From NCBI GenBank assembly GCA_034437515.1, contig DAOTTX010000177.1, positions 1 to 38,577 on the forward strand: a stretch of 38,577 bases of DNA. The letters run 5' to 3'. This DNA comes from DAOTTX01 sp034437515. Its GTDB lineage: Bacteria; Chloroflexota; Anaerolineae; Aggregatilineales; Phototrophicaceae. The position numbers were made by a program, and so were the translations under genes. The notes beneath the pieces were generated by a model. The model saw nothing but the letters and a program-made list of their open reading frames with translations, made no database searches and was not told the DNA's origin. Shown piece by piece: positions 1 to 7,127 of this stretch (the stretch's first letter is position 1; each line of letters begins with the position of its first letter).

Positions 1-30
1 GAGAGGGACGGGAGGGTGAGGGGAAAACAG
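1..30. repeat. Partial copy of GC-rich intergenic repeat
   Basis: The first 30 bases carry the purine-rich strand (GAGAGGGACGGG, then GGGTGAGGGG) that also forms the right half of the longer element at 25171-25328. The copy is cut by the window edge. About 45 bases further on, the 14-mer TGAAATACACGACT (73-86) recurs exactly at 25351-25364, just outside the right end of that other copy. A perfect 14-bp palindrome, AGGCAAATTTGCCT (60-73), lies between. No gene is visible in 1-126. Confidence 0.5.
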
Positions 31-126
31 GCGATTACCTGATTGTTTTTATCGAACATAGGCAAATTTGCCTGAAATACACGACTCACTGACAGGTCGT
101 TCGTACACCCCGGCTGCAAGCGTGGA

Positions 127-155
127 TAGACATCGTCGAAAACGAGTGGTATACT
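127..155 (+). promoter_or_regulatory. Sigma-70-type promoter of the tRNA pair
   Basis: TAGACA at 127-132 and TATACT at 150-155 are separated by exactly 17 bases, each one mismatch from consensus. Transcription would start near 162, just upstream of tRNA-Pro at 171. The match, the spacing and the position before a stable RNA unit make this one of the better promoters in the window. Confidence 0.7.
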
Positions 156-170
156 CGCCTTGAGATAATT

Positions 171-244
171 CGGGGCATGGCGTAACCAGGCATCGCGCTC
201 GCTTTGGGTGCGAGAGATTCCCGGTTCGAATCCGGGTGCCCCGA
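171..244 (+). tRNA. tRNA-Pro (anticodon UGG)
   Basis: The acceptor stem CGGGGCA (171-177) pairs with TGCCCCG (237-243), followed by discriminator A244. The anticodon stem CTCGC/GCGAG (198-202/210-214) encloses the loop TTTGGGT, giving anticodon TGG at 205-207. The T arm contains GGTTCGAATCC. The 3' CCA is not encoded. It is probably cotranscribed with the tRNA-Gly five bases downstream. Confidence 0.95.
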
Positions 245-249
245 CATTT

Positions 250-321
250 GCGGGTGTAGCTCAGGGGTAGAGCACCTGCCTTCCAAGCAGGGTGTCACGG
301 GTTCGAATCCCGTTACCCGCT
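250..321 (+). tRNA. tRNA-Gly (anticodon UCC)
   Basis: The acceptor stem GCGGGTG (250-256) pairs with TACCCGC (314-320), including one G-T pair. Discriminator T321 follows. The anticodon stem CCTGC/GCAGG encloses the loop CTTCCAA, with anticodon TCC at 282-284. The T arm contains GGTTCGAATCC. CCA is not encoded. An intrinsic terminator follows 12 bases later. Confidence 0.95.
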
Positions 322-333
322 AGCAGCCTTCAT

Positions 334-353
334 CGCCCGATGAGGGCGTTTTT
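334..353 (+). terminator. Intrinsic terminator of the tRNA transcript
   Basis: CGCCC (334-338) and GGGCG (344-348) form a 5-bp GC stem with loop GATGA, followed directly by TTTTT (349-353). It separates the tRNA unit from the azlD-like gene starting at 377. Confidence 0.75.
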
Positions 354-376
354 GTTATCTACGAGGAGTTCATCCC

Positions 377-694
377 ATGAACGAATTCGTTTTGATCACG
401 GGGATGGCGTTAGTGACGTTCATCGTGCGCTACCCGGTGCTGGCGCTGGTCGGGCGCTTCGACCTGCCCGATGGCATGGTGCGGGCGCTGCGCTTCGTCC
501 CCGCCGCCGTGCTGACCGCGATCATCTTGCCGGAGATCTTGCTACCGGAAGGTAACCTGGATTTCAGCCTGGGCAATGCGCATCTTATCGGTGCGGTCGT
601 CGCCGCGTTGATCGCATGGCGCACCCACAGCCTGCTATGGACGATCATCCTGGGCATGGTGGCTTTCGTCGCGTGGAGGGCGCTGGTGGGATGA
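377..694 (+). CDS. AzlD-family branched-chain amino acid transport subunit
   Basis: A 105-residue hydrophobic protein that looks like the small AzlD subunit, which works with the larger AzlC permease in branched-chain amino acid export. The features seen are the N-terminal pattern of an acidic residue, a hydrophobic run and an RYP motif (residues 18-20), the RFVPAAVLTAI segment near residue 40, and three to four short membrane spans over the full family length. The ATG at 377 has a GAGG Shine-Dalgarno about 10 bases upstream. No azlC-like gene is next to it: upstream are tRNAs and a terminator. The stop codon overlaps the start of the following gene in an ATGA (691-694), so the two are probably translationally coupled. 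The family call is fairly secure, but the substrate is inferred. Confidence 0.8.
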   Translation: MNEFVLITGMALVTFIVRYPVLALVGRFDLPDGMVRALRFVPAAVLTAIILPEILLPEGNLDFSLGNAHLIGAVVAALIAWRTHSLLWTIILGMVAFVAWRALVG

Positions 695-1458
695 TCCCTG
701 TCATTGCACTCGCCGGGATGGACGTCACAGCGCCGCCGGTCTGGTTGGCGGCAGTTCGCACACAACTTGAAGACGCATATACCCTGCGTGATTACGACAA
801 AGTCAATTACGTTACGCGCCTCATCGAAGACCATGTCGCGCTGGCACTGGTCGATGGTGATGGCGACGACTGGCAATACTGGACGGCAACACCTAAAAGT
901 AGCCCCGCCAGCCGCCGCATCCCGATCTTTTTAATCGCTACAAGCGAAGAAACACGACAGGCCGCACTCACCGCCGGTGCTGATCTCACGTTATCACCGG
1001 ACGAAGCCCGGCAGCGGTTGCCCGCCCACGTTGCGGATTTCGCCCGCGTCTACGATCCCGAACGCGCCGAACAACTGGATTGTGAATGTGACGAACCGCT
1101 GCCCCCACTCGCGGAACAGGGATTTGCGCAGTTCAACGCCGGGGAATTCTACGCGCAGCATGACAGCTTCGAGGAACTATGGGTCGCCACCGAAGGCCCG
1201 GTTCGTGACCTCTACCGGGCGATTTTGCAGGTCGGCGTTGCTTATTATCAGGTCGAACGCGGCAACTATCGCGGGGCGCTCAAGATGCTGCTGCGCTCCG
1301 TGCAGTGGCTTACGGTGCTGCCCGACACATGCCAGGGAATCGATGTCGCCGCGCTGCGTGCGGATAGCTACCGCGTCCGTGCGGAGCTGGAACGGCTCGG
1401 CGAAGAGCGACTCGATGAATTTGACCGGGCGTTGCTTCAACCCGTCAAGAAAGCCTGA
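691..1458 (+). CDS. DUF309-domain protein with receiver-like N-terminus
   Basis: A protein of 255 residues. The C-terminal half (from about residue 145) resembles DUF309: an FNAGEFYAQHDSFEELW block with the typical H-x3-EELW pattern, then an all-helical stretch with an LYRAILQVGVAYYQ segment. The function of that family is not established. The N-terminal ~130 residues (IPVIALAG, ALVDGDGD, IPIFLIATSEE, ALTAGADLTLS) have the alternating hydrophobic-strand look of a response-regulator-like fold, but I cannot identify a complete acid pocket. The ATG at 691 is preferred over an upstream in-frame ATG at 616 because the 616 start would overlap most of azlD, whereas 691 gives a classic 4-base ATGA coupling. 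The DUF309 half is fairly confident and the N-terminal comparison is weak. Confidence 0.7.
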   Translation: MIPVIALAGMDVTAPPVWLAAVRTQLEDAYTLRDYDKVNYVTRLIEDHVALALVDGDGDDWQYWTATPKSSPASRRIPIFLIATSEETRQAALTAGADLTLSPDEARQRLPAHVADFARVYDPERAEQLDCECDEPLPPLAEQGFAQFNAGEFYAQHDSFEELWVATEGPVRDLYRAILQVGVAYYQVERGNYRGALKMLLRSVQWLTVLPDTCQGIDVAALRADSYRVRAELERLGEERLDEFDRALLQPVKKA

Positions 1459-1544
1459 CGCACGGTTGTCAGGCTCACGCTCATCTCATCGCCTGGGGAT
1501 AAAATAAGCCCACAACTTAACGGAGCTACAACGGAGCAAGTATA

Positions 1545-2465
1545 GTGATTAACCTCGCTAACCACCCTCGTCTGGCGGCGTGGTACAGTGCCACCCGTCC
1601 GCGTGTGTTCACGGCGGCGTTTGTCCCGATGGGGATCGCCGCTTGCCAGGCCATTGCCGATGATGTCTTCGATCCGCTACATTTTGTGCTGGCGCTGGTC
1701 GGCGTGATGCTGTTGCAAACCGCCGCTAACCTCGTTAACGAATACGCCGATTATCGCAAAGGGGCGGATACGTATAAGGTCGCCGGTCAGAGTATGGCGA
1801 TCAAAAACAAGTTGCTTTCCCCCAACGAAGTGCTATTCGGTGCGGTTGCCTCGACGGTCGCCGGGTCGCTGATCGGCCTGTATCTGCTGGCGCAGAGTGG
1901 ACCGCTGCTGTGGGCTATCGGCATCAGCGCGGTGCTGGTGGCGATTACGTACACAGCAGGGCCGTTCCCACTGGCGTACAACGGCCTGGGCGAACTGGCG
2001 GCAGGCATCTGGATGGGGCCGTTGATCGTGGTTGGGGCTTATTACGTGATGGATACGAGCATCAGTTGGGAACTGGTGCTGATCTCACTGCCGATTACCT
2101 TCACCGTCGCGGCGATTTTGCACGCCAACAACATCCGTGACATCGACGCCGACCGTGCCGTGAACAAGCGCACGCTGGCGGTCATGCTGGGGCGCGAGGC
2201 CGCACGCAAAGAATATGCCCTGCTGATCGGCGCGGCTTACGTCTCACTGGTGCTTATAGTCGTCGCCGGGTTGATGCCGCCGACCGCGCTGCTCGGCTTG
2301 CTGACGCTGCCGGTCGCCTACACTCTGGTTAAGATTTTCAACACGGAGACAGACCCAACGCTATTGCATCCCGCGCAAGGACGCACGGCGAAGTTGCACG
2401 GGCAGTTTGGTCTGCTGATCTGCGTCGGGTGGCTGGCATGGCTGGCGGGTGCGGCGATCTTTTGA
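1545..2465 (+). CDS. menA: 1,4-dihydroxy-2-naphthoate polyprenyltransferase (MenA-like)
   Basis: A UbiA-superfamily membrane prenyltransferase of 306 residues. MenA joins a polyprenyl chain to 1,4-dihydroxy-2-naphthoate, giving demethylmenaquinone. The first Asp-rich motif is NEYADYRKGAD (N-E-x2-D-x5-D, about residues 66-76), and the second is the NNIRDIDADRAVNKRTLAV region (about 193-211) characteristic of MenA. Eight or nine hydrophobic spans cover the rest. Translation appears to start at GTG 1545, with GGAG at 1533-1536 about 8 bases upstream. No other men genes lie nearby. It converges on the HAD gene with a 28-base gap and no clear terminator. A different UbiA prenyltransferase specificity cannot be excluded, but the NEYADYRKG form favours MenA. 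Confidence 0.88.
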   Translation: MINLANHPRLAAWYSATRPRVFTAAFVPMGIAACQAIADDVFDPLHFVLALVGVMLLQTAANLVNEYADYRKGADTYKVAGQSMAIKNKLLSPNEVLFGAVASTVAGSLIGLYLLAQSGPLLWAIGISAVLVAITYTAGPFPLAYNGLGELAAGIWMGPLIVVGAYYVMDTSISWELVLISLPITFTVAAILHANNIRDIDADRAVNKRTLAVMLGREAARKEYALLIGAAYVSLVLIVVAGLMPPTALLGLLTLPVAYTLVKIFNTETDPTLLHPAQGRTAKLHGQFGLLICVGWLAWLAGAAIF

Positions 2466-2493
2466 GCGATCCCGCCGGTAGGCACAGGGCCGT

Positions 2494-3171
2494 TCACAAC
2501 ACGTCGAACAACGTGGTCAGGTCGTCCAGCAGATGATCGGGGTTGGCGGTTGCCAGCGCGGCGGGGTCTTCAAAGCCGGTGCGGACGGCAATCGCTACGC
2601 CCTCCACCGCCCGCGCACAGGCGATGTCCATCACCGTATCGCCGACCACGTAGACGTCCTCCCCGGCGATCTCTTGCCCGTATAACTCCAGAAAGCGTTT
2701 GAGCGCGAACACCGGCAGGTCATTACGGTCGGTCGATTCAGTGCCGAAGGCCTGTACCGGGAACCAGTCGAGGTCAAAGCCAGCGGAGTCGAGCTTGATA
2801 CGGGCCGAGGTCGGCGCGTTGCCGGTGACGATGCCCAGCACGGTATCATCGTCTTTGCGCAGTTTGGCGACGGCCTCCTGTGCGCCGGGGAGCGCGGTCG
2901 CCGGGTGGTCGTGGATGTACTGACCGGCATATTTTCCCATCGCGGCGATGAACAGCTCCAGCTTGAGGCCGACCGACTCTTTATCGTAACCGTGCGGGGT
3001 GAGCAGTTCGGTCAGTGTGTACCAGTCGGTTTTGCCGCCGAAGTGGTGAGTCGCAATGGTGGACTCGGTGCCGAAGACCTCATGCATCGCCGCCGCCGTC
3101 GATTTACGCCCGACGCCTTTGGTGCGTAACAGTGTGCCGTCAATGTCAAAGAGAATGAGCCGTTGTGTCAT
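2494..3171 (-). CDS. HAD-family hydrolase (phosphoglycolate phosphatase-like)
   Basis: A 225-residue haloacid-dehalogenase-superfamily phosphatase. Motif I is FDIDGTLL with catalytic Asp9 and Asp11. Motif II is the IVTGNAP segment, and motif IV is GDTVMD. An alpha-helical cap sits between motifs I and II, as in phosphoglycolate phosphatase/PGMB-type enzymes. The actual substrate is unknown. The ATG at 3171 is chosen because it overlaps the stop of the metallophosphoesterase gene in an ATGA (3168-3171) and directly precedes the catalytic strand. A 43-residue in-frame extension upstream is Arg/Pro-rich and lies over the other gene, so I treat it as spurious. It is the last gene of the four-gene operon starting at 6408. 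Confidence 0.85.
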   Translation of the reverse strand: MTQRLILFDIDGTLLRTKGVGRKSTAAAMHEVFGTESTIATHHFGGKTDWYTLTELLTPHGYDKESVGLKLELFIAAMGKYAGQYIHDHPATALPGAQEAVAKLRKDDDTVLGIVTGNAPTSARIKLDSAGFDLDWFPVQAFGTESTDRNDLPVFALKRFLELYGQEIAGEDVYVVGDTVMDIACARAVEGVAIAVRTGFEDPAALATANPDHLLDDLTTLFDVL

Positions 3172-4025
3172 GTGTTTTGTCCTAAATGTCGGTTCACCTG
3201 ATACGACTCGCGGAAATACGGGAACGGATCGTCTAACGCGAGGAACGTCCGGGCGAGGGCGAGGGTTTGCGCGTCGTCGGTGTGGTGTTGGTCGTACCAC
3301 GCATAGAAGGCGTTAATCATCGGGCTTGCGCGTCTGAGCTGCTCACGATACAGCAGCGCGATCATGCCGAGCCGCTCGATCAGACGTTGGTCATCAAAGG
3401 CCGCCGCCACCCGCTCGAAATTATACGGCACGCGCCGGAACTGCGGCACCCACACGCCATCGACGGCACGCAGCAGCATGTAATTCGCGGTGCGGATGCC
3501 GTCCTGTGACATGCCGACCGGGCCGGGGTTGAGGATGTACCAGTCATCCACACGTCGTTCGACCGCGAGATGATAATGGCCGCTGATATAGACCGGTTCT
3601 TCGACCGTCGCCAGCATCTCGCGCACCTCGTTTTCGGGGGTGAGCATGGTGATCGCGTCCCGGTTGGTGGTGGGCAACCCGTGAAACACACGGATCGGCG
3701 GCGCGTCGTCGTAGTGCAGCGTGAGCGCGTCCGGCATGGCGGCGATGTAAGCGTGCCAGCCGCGCAGCACCGCCGCCAGATAAGCCGGGAGCGGACTATA
3801 TTTATCGCTGTCGCCATCCAGCAAGAAGAACTCGTGATTGCCCCGGAGTGCCGTCCAGCGCAGCGCGTGGACTCGTGCCATCACCTCAGCGGAAAAAGGC
3901 GCACCGTTGATGAGATCGCCGGCGACGATCACATGATCCGGCGCGAAGGGTTGCATATCCGCGATGACGGCTTCCAGCGCGGGCAGGTTGCCGTGAATGT
4001 CCGCAAGGATGGCGAGAGTGGTCAT
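3168..4025 (-). CDS. Calcineurin-like metallophosphoesterase
   Basis: A 285-residue protein with the dinuclear-metal phosphoesterase motifs in order: LADIHGN (Asp9, His11), a GDLI motif about 30 residues later, LRGNHEF, and the late SGHYH motif near residue 145. LNPGPVGM follows, as in YfcE/MJ0936-type phosphodiesterases. The C-terminal ~100 residues are an extra helical region. It is probably cytosolic, as no signal peptide is seen. Its start ATG overlaps the stop of the MFS gene (ATGA 4022-4025), and its own stop overlaps the HAD start. Pairing with a HAD phosphatase suggests two consecutive phosphate-removal activities, but the substrate is not apparent. Confidence 0.85.
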   Translation of the reverse strand: MTTLAILADIHGNLPALEAVIADMQPFAPDHVIVAGDLINGAPFSAEVMARVHALRWTALRGNHEFFLLDGDSDKYSPLPAYLAAVLRGWHAYIAAMPDALTLHYDDAPPIRVFHGLPTTNRDAITMLTPENEVREMLATVEEPVYISGHYHLAVERRVDDWYILNPGPVGMSQDGIRTANYMLLRAVDGVWVPQFRRVPYNFERVAAAFDDQRLIERLGMIALLYREQLRRASPMINAFYAWYDQHHTDDAQTLALARTFLALDDPFPYFRESYQVNRHLGQNT

Positions 4026-5668
4026 GCGGACATCATCGGTTCGGGTATTCGTTCGTATTGTGCGGCCTCATCGCCGACCGGCGGCGGTGGGGACATCTCA
4101 TCATCGGGACGCATCAGCGCGGCGGGGAGCATCGCCACCACGCACAGAACCGCCCCCAGCAGGCCGATTTCCGACAGCACGTCAATCGTCGGGGCGACCA
4201 GCGCCGAGGTGCTCAAGTTGCTGATGGACGCCCCCAGTTGTTCCTCGGCGAGCTGCACCACCCGCCTTGAGGCGAACGCCGACAGCGTCGAGACGCTGAC
4301 CGTCATACCGATCAGTCGCATCACCAACACCAGCGCGGAGGCCACCCCGCGTTCGTCATCGTGGGCGGCGTTAATCACGGCGGCGCTGATCGGGGAGAAG
4401 GTCAAGCCGATACCCACACCGATCACGACCATTTCCGCGATAATCAGCGGATCGCCCATATCGACCGACCACGTCTGCCAGATGAGCAGAAAGCCGCCGC
4501 AGGCCAGCGCCAGCCCTAATAGCGTGGTTTTGCTGTAACCGATGCGCTCGCTCAACCAACCGCCGGGGATGGCGGCAATCGCCATCGGCACGGTGAGCGC
4601 GGAAAGCAGCAGGCCGACCTCTAAGGCCGCCGCACGTAGGTCACTCAGGTCTTCCTGTCGCACGTTGACCAGGATCGGCACCATCACCAACCCGATGAAA
4701 AGACAATAGCCGACGAACAAATTGGTCAGCGACCCGGCGGCGACGTTGCGCCGTTTGAACAGATCCGGGCTGATGAGCGGGTCGCGCACACGGGACTCGA
4801 TCAACACGAACAGCAGCAAGAACACCACCGATGCCGCCAGCAGCGGCCCGGCATACGGCGGGAGCTGCGTCAGGTTATCTACGCTGGTGGTGCTGCCGAT
4901 GTCGATGTTAGCCCCTAACCCGATGTTAAAGCACGTCAGCGCCCCGACGATAAAGGCCGCACCGAGGAAGTCAAAGCGACCTTTGGCCTTGAACTCCGGC
5001 ACACCCCGCAGCGCGAACAGCGTCATCACCAGCGCGAACAACGTCAGCGGCACATTCATCCAGAACAAGCCCTGCCAGGGCATAATTTGGATAAATACCC
5101 CGCCGTACAGATGCCCCAACACCCAGCCGAGTGTATCCACCGCGCCGACCAGCCCGACCGGACGCGCACGCTTCCCCGGTGGGAACAAATCACCGACCAG
5201 CGCCAGGCTGACCGGCACCAACGCCCCCGCGCCAAACGCTTGAATCACACGGGCGATAATGATGGCCTGCAAGTTTACATAGGCGATGTCGGGGCGTTCC
5301 CCGGCACGGCGATAGAGTGTGTTGAGTATCTCGGTAGGCCATTGATGCGCGACCGCCACAAGCATCGAACCAGCGATGAAAATAACCAGGCTGACCGCAT
5401 ACACCCCACGCCGCCCGATCAGATCACTGACGCGGCCCATAAACGTCAGGCTGATGGTGTAGGCCAGCAGGTAGGCACTCAACACCCACGCGGCGTCGTC
5501 GATGCCGGTGAGCGGGTCGATTTCCAGGTCGGTGATGAGTTCCGGTAGGAAGGCCGAAACGACCGTCAAATCGAGCGAGCCGACGAAAACCGGGATGCAG
5601 ATGATAAACATAATCAGCCAGCGCGGGAGCTTGGGCTGGCTGGCCTGTGATTGTGCTGCGCCGTTCAT
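4022..5668 (-). CDS. DHA2-type MFS exporter (EmrB/QacA family)
   Basis: A 548-residue major-facilitator protein. Its size and about 14 hydrophobic spans fit the drug:H+ antiporter-2 subfamily. Near the N-terminus is the DHA2 signature SLDLTVVSAFLPEL (family form LD-x-T-VV-x-x-ALP). The loop between TM2 and TM3 has motif A, GRVSDLIGRRG. A long extramembrane insertion follows TM3 (region with EILNTLYRRAGERPD), and a charged tail ends in PPPPVGDEAAQ. The ATG at 5668 overlaps the TGA of the upstream lipoprotein gene (ATGA 5665-5668). In mycobacteria the lipoprotein LprG is encoded directly upstream of the MFS exporter P55 (Rv1410c), and together they move lipids to the cell surface. This pair has the same order, so lipid or lipoglycan export is a reasonable inference, with drug efflux as the alternative. 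Confidence 0.88.
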   Translation of the reverse strand: MNGAAQSQASQPKLPRWLIMFIICIPVFVGSLDLTVVSAFLPELITDLEIDPLTGIDDAAWVLSAYLLAYTISLTFMGRVSDLIGRRGVYAVSLVIFIAGSMLVAVAHQWPTEILNTLYRRAGERPDIAYVNLQAIIIARVIQAFGAGALVPVSLALVGDLFPPGKRARPVGLVGAVDTLGWVLGHLYGGVFIQIMPWQGLFWMNVPLTLFALVMTLFALRGVPEFKAKGRFDFLGAAFIVGALTCFNIGLGANIDIGSTTSVDNLTQLPPYAGPLLAASVVFLLLFVLIESRVRDPLISPDLFKRRNVAAGSLTNLFVGYCLFIGLVMVPILVNVRQEDLSDLRAAALEVGLLLSALTVPMAIAAIPGGWLSERIGYSKTTLLGLALACGGFLLIWQTWSVDMGDPLIIAEMVVIGVGIGLTFSPISAAVINAAHDDERGVASALVLVMRLIGMTVSVSTLSAFASRRVVQLAEEQLGASISNLSTSALVAPTIDVLSEIGLLGAVLCVVAMLPAALMRPDDEMSPPPPVGDEAAQYERIPEPMMSA

Positions 5669-6408
5669 CGCGCTTCGACCTCCTCCGGCAGGATGAGATC
5701 GGGGTCGGCGTTGATGTCGAACAGATCGATGATCCACCTCATCGGGTCGTCGGGGTCGGTTTCCTTCTGGATGATGGTGATGCGGATCGGGTAGCGTGTC
5801 TCGGTGTCGATGTAAACTTCAACATCGACCTCGCCCTCGTCTTCGATCAACCCGACCAGCAGGTCGGCGACATCGGTGCCGTCCGCGCTGCCGCTGAGCT
5901 TATACGTTTCGGTGCCGTCAACGGAGGCCAGTCCCTCGTATTCAAGGTCGATGAGTGAGGCCAGCGCCGCCTGAAAGCCGGTATCCTCCGCGATGAGCGT
6001 TTCCGGGTTAAAACCGGTGGCAAAATCGGCATCTTGCCAACCGAAGATCGGCACACGATACCATTGCTCGTCGCCGCGCCCGTAGATCAACACGTTGACC
6101 GTCACACCGCTGACGCGGATGCTGATGTCGAGCTGGATCTGATCCGGCGCGACATACTGCCCAATCGCCCGACGGAAGGTCACCAACACCTCACCCTCGC
6201 CCAAATCGGAGATAAACTCGTAGTCGATCCCCTCCTGGCGAATCTCAATGCCGAATGTCTCCACCGCACGCATGTTATTAGCGGCTTCCGTCAGCAGTTC
6301 GACCGGGTCATCGGGGGCTTCGGCGGTGTCACCACCATCACAGGCCGCGACAATCATCATCACGATGACCAGGCTAAATGTTAAATAACGTCGTCCGAAT
6401 TTCCGCAT
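5665..6408 (-). CDS. LppX/LprAFG-like lipoprotein
   Basis: A 247-residue exported lipoprotein. The N-terminus has basic residues, a hydrophobic core and a lipobox VAAC with the lipidated cysteine at residue 23. An acidic linker follows. The mature part alternates beta strands with Gly/Asp turns, including LTEAANNMRAVETF near its start, a VSGVTVNVLIYGRGDEQWYRV strand pair, and the late VDVEVYIDTETRYPIRITI segment. This resembles LppX_LprAFG proteins (mycobacterial LprG), which bind acyl chains in a beta-sheet cavity. The family call rests on overall pattern and on coupling to an MFS exporter, not on a catalytic motif. AGAGG lies 4-5 bases before the ATG. It is the first gene of the operon, and a weak TTGAAA/TACTAT promoter with a long 19-base spacer lies in 6409-6491. 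Confidence 0.75.
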   Translation of the reverse strand: MRKFGRRYLTFSLVIVMMIVAACDGGDTAEAPDDPVELLTEAANNMRAVETFGIEIRQEGIDYEFISDLGEGEVLVTFRRAIGQYVAPDQIQLDISIRVSGVTVNVLIYGRGDEQWYRVPIFGWQDADFATGFNPETLIAEDTGFQAALASLIDLEYEGLASVDGTETYKLSGSADGTDVADLLVGLIEDEGEVDVEVYIDTETRYPIRITIIQKETDPDDPMRWIIDLFDINADPDLILPEEVEAR

Positions 6409-6491
6409 GAAACCTCTTGTGTGTCCCGTTCGATTTTTGCTTACCCGTAAAACGGCTTGTCTTTATAGTACGCAGTCGCTGCCGGTGCGTT

Positions 6492-7052
6492 TCAAATTGA
6501 CGTCACCCATGCCCGTGCTTGCGCCAGCCAATCGGGAGCGTCTTCGTCGATGTGCGCGGCAAACAACAGCGTCCGCCTGGCGAGGGTGGCATCGACATCG
6601 AGCCGGTTGTACGTATCGAGATCGTATTGGATAGTCTGCAACAAGAAATGGGCATAACGTGGGTCGCCGAGCGCGGTAAGTAGCGATGCCCCGGCGGAGA
6701 TGCGTAGCTCCGCATTAACTTTGTGGTTGGCGATGTCGAGGAACTCCGCCGTCGTTTCCCAGCCGGGCATGTCGGTCATCTCGGTGTTGAGCGCCTGCGC
6801 GTAGGTCAATTCCCAGCCACGTAGCACCTCGACACTTTCCGCGATGATCGCCGCCATCGTTTTATGCAACGGTTCAACCTCTGTGGCTGTGATGGGTTGC
6901 CGGGCCGCTACATCCGCGCCGATTTGCTGCATCTGCGCATCGGTGAGTTCGACACCGCGCTCTGCCAGCAGTCGCTTGAACTGACGCAGCAAGATCACGA
7001 GTAGCTTGTCAAAGTCCCAGTTTTCGACGTTCCCGGCGCGGTCGGGGATCAT
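6492..7052 (-). CDS. Hypothetical helical protein
   Basis: A 186-residue protein that I do not recognise. It is predicted soluble and mostly alpha-helical, with no signal peptide, Cys/His clusters or obvious nucleotide-binding motif. The N-terminal part contains WDFDKLLVILLRQFKRLL, followed by a helix pair. The C-terminal part contains ARRTLLFAAHIDEDAPDWL. The ATG at 7052 is chosen because AGAGGTGG lies 4-5 bases upstream. An in-frame ATG at 7067 would place that ribosome site inside the gene. It sits 75 bases downstream of the histidine kinase and 83 bases upstream of the lipoprotein operon on the same strand, and could belong to either transcript or have its own promoter (see 7081-7094). 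Confidence 0.65.
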   Translation of the reverse strand: MIPDRAGNVENWDFDKLLVILLRQFKRLLAERGVELTDAQMQQIGADVAARQPITATEVEPLHKTMAAIIAESVEVLRGWELTYAQALNTEMTDMPGWETTAEFLDIANHKVNAELRISAGASLLTALGDPRYAHFLLQTIQYDLDTYNRLDVDATLARRTLLFAAHIDEDAPDWLAQARAWVTSI

Positions 7053-7080
7053 AAAACCACCTCTCAAATGACGATGGGCT

Positions 7081-7094
7081 TATCATATCATAGG
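7081..7094 (-). promoter_or_regulatory. Possible -10 region (TATGATATGATA)
   Basis: On the minus strand CCTATGATATGATA contains two overlapping TATGAT hexamers 30-40 bases upstream of the start at 7052. The identical 14-mer occurs at 38250-38263, upstream of the minus-strand gene starting at 38206. No good -35 is visible at either place, so this is a weak promoter call supported mainly by the recurrence. Confidence 0.3.
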
Positions 7095-7127
7095 CGATGG
7101 GACTTTGAGGGGGGATTGATGGCTTAC

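Noticed and set aside
86..298. 70-codon open frame on the minus strand
   Set aside because: It runs antisense through both tRNA genes and has no ribosome site.
3570..4538. 322-codon open frame on the plus strand
   Set aside because: It lies opposite the metallophosphoesterase and MFS genes, whose motifs are clear. The product is low-complexity Arg/Ser/Thr-rich and recognisable as a codon-bias shadow.
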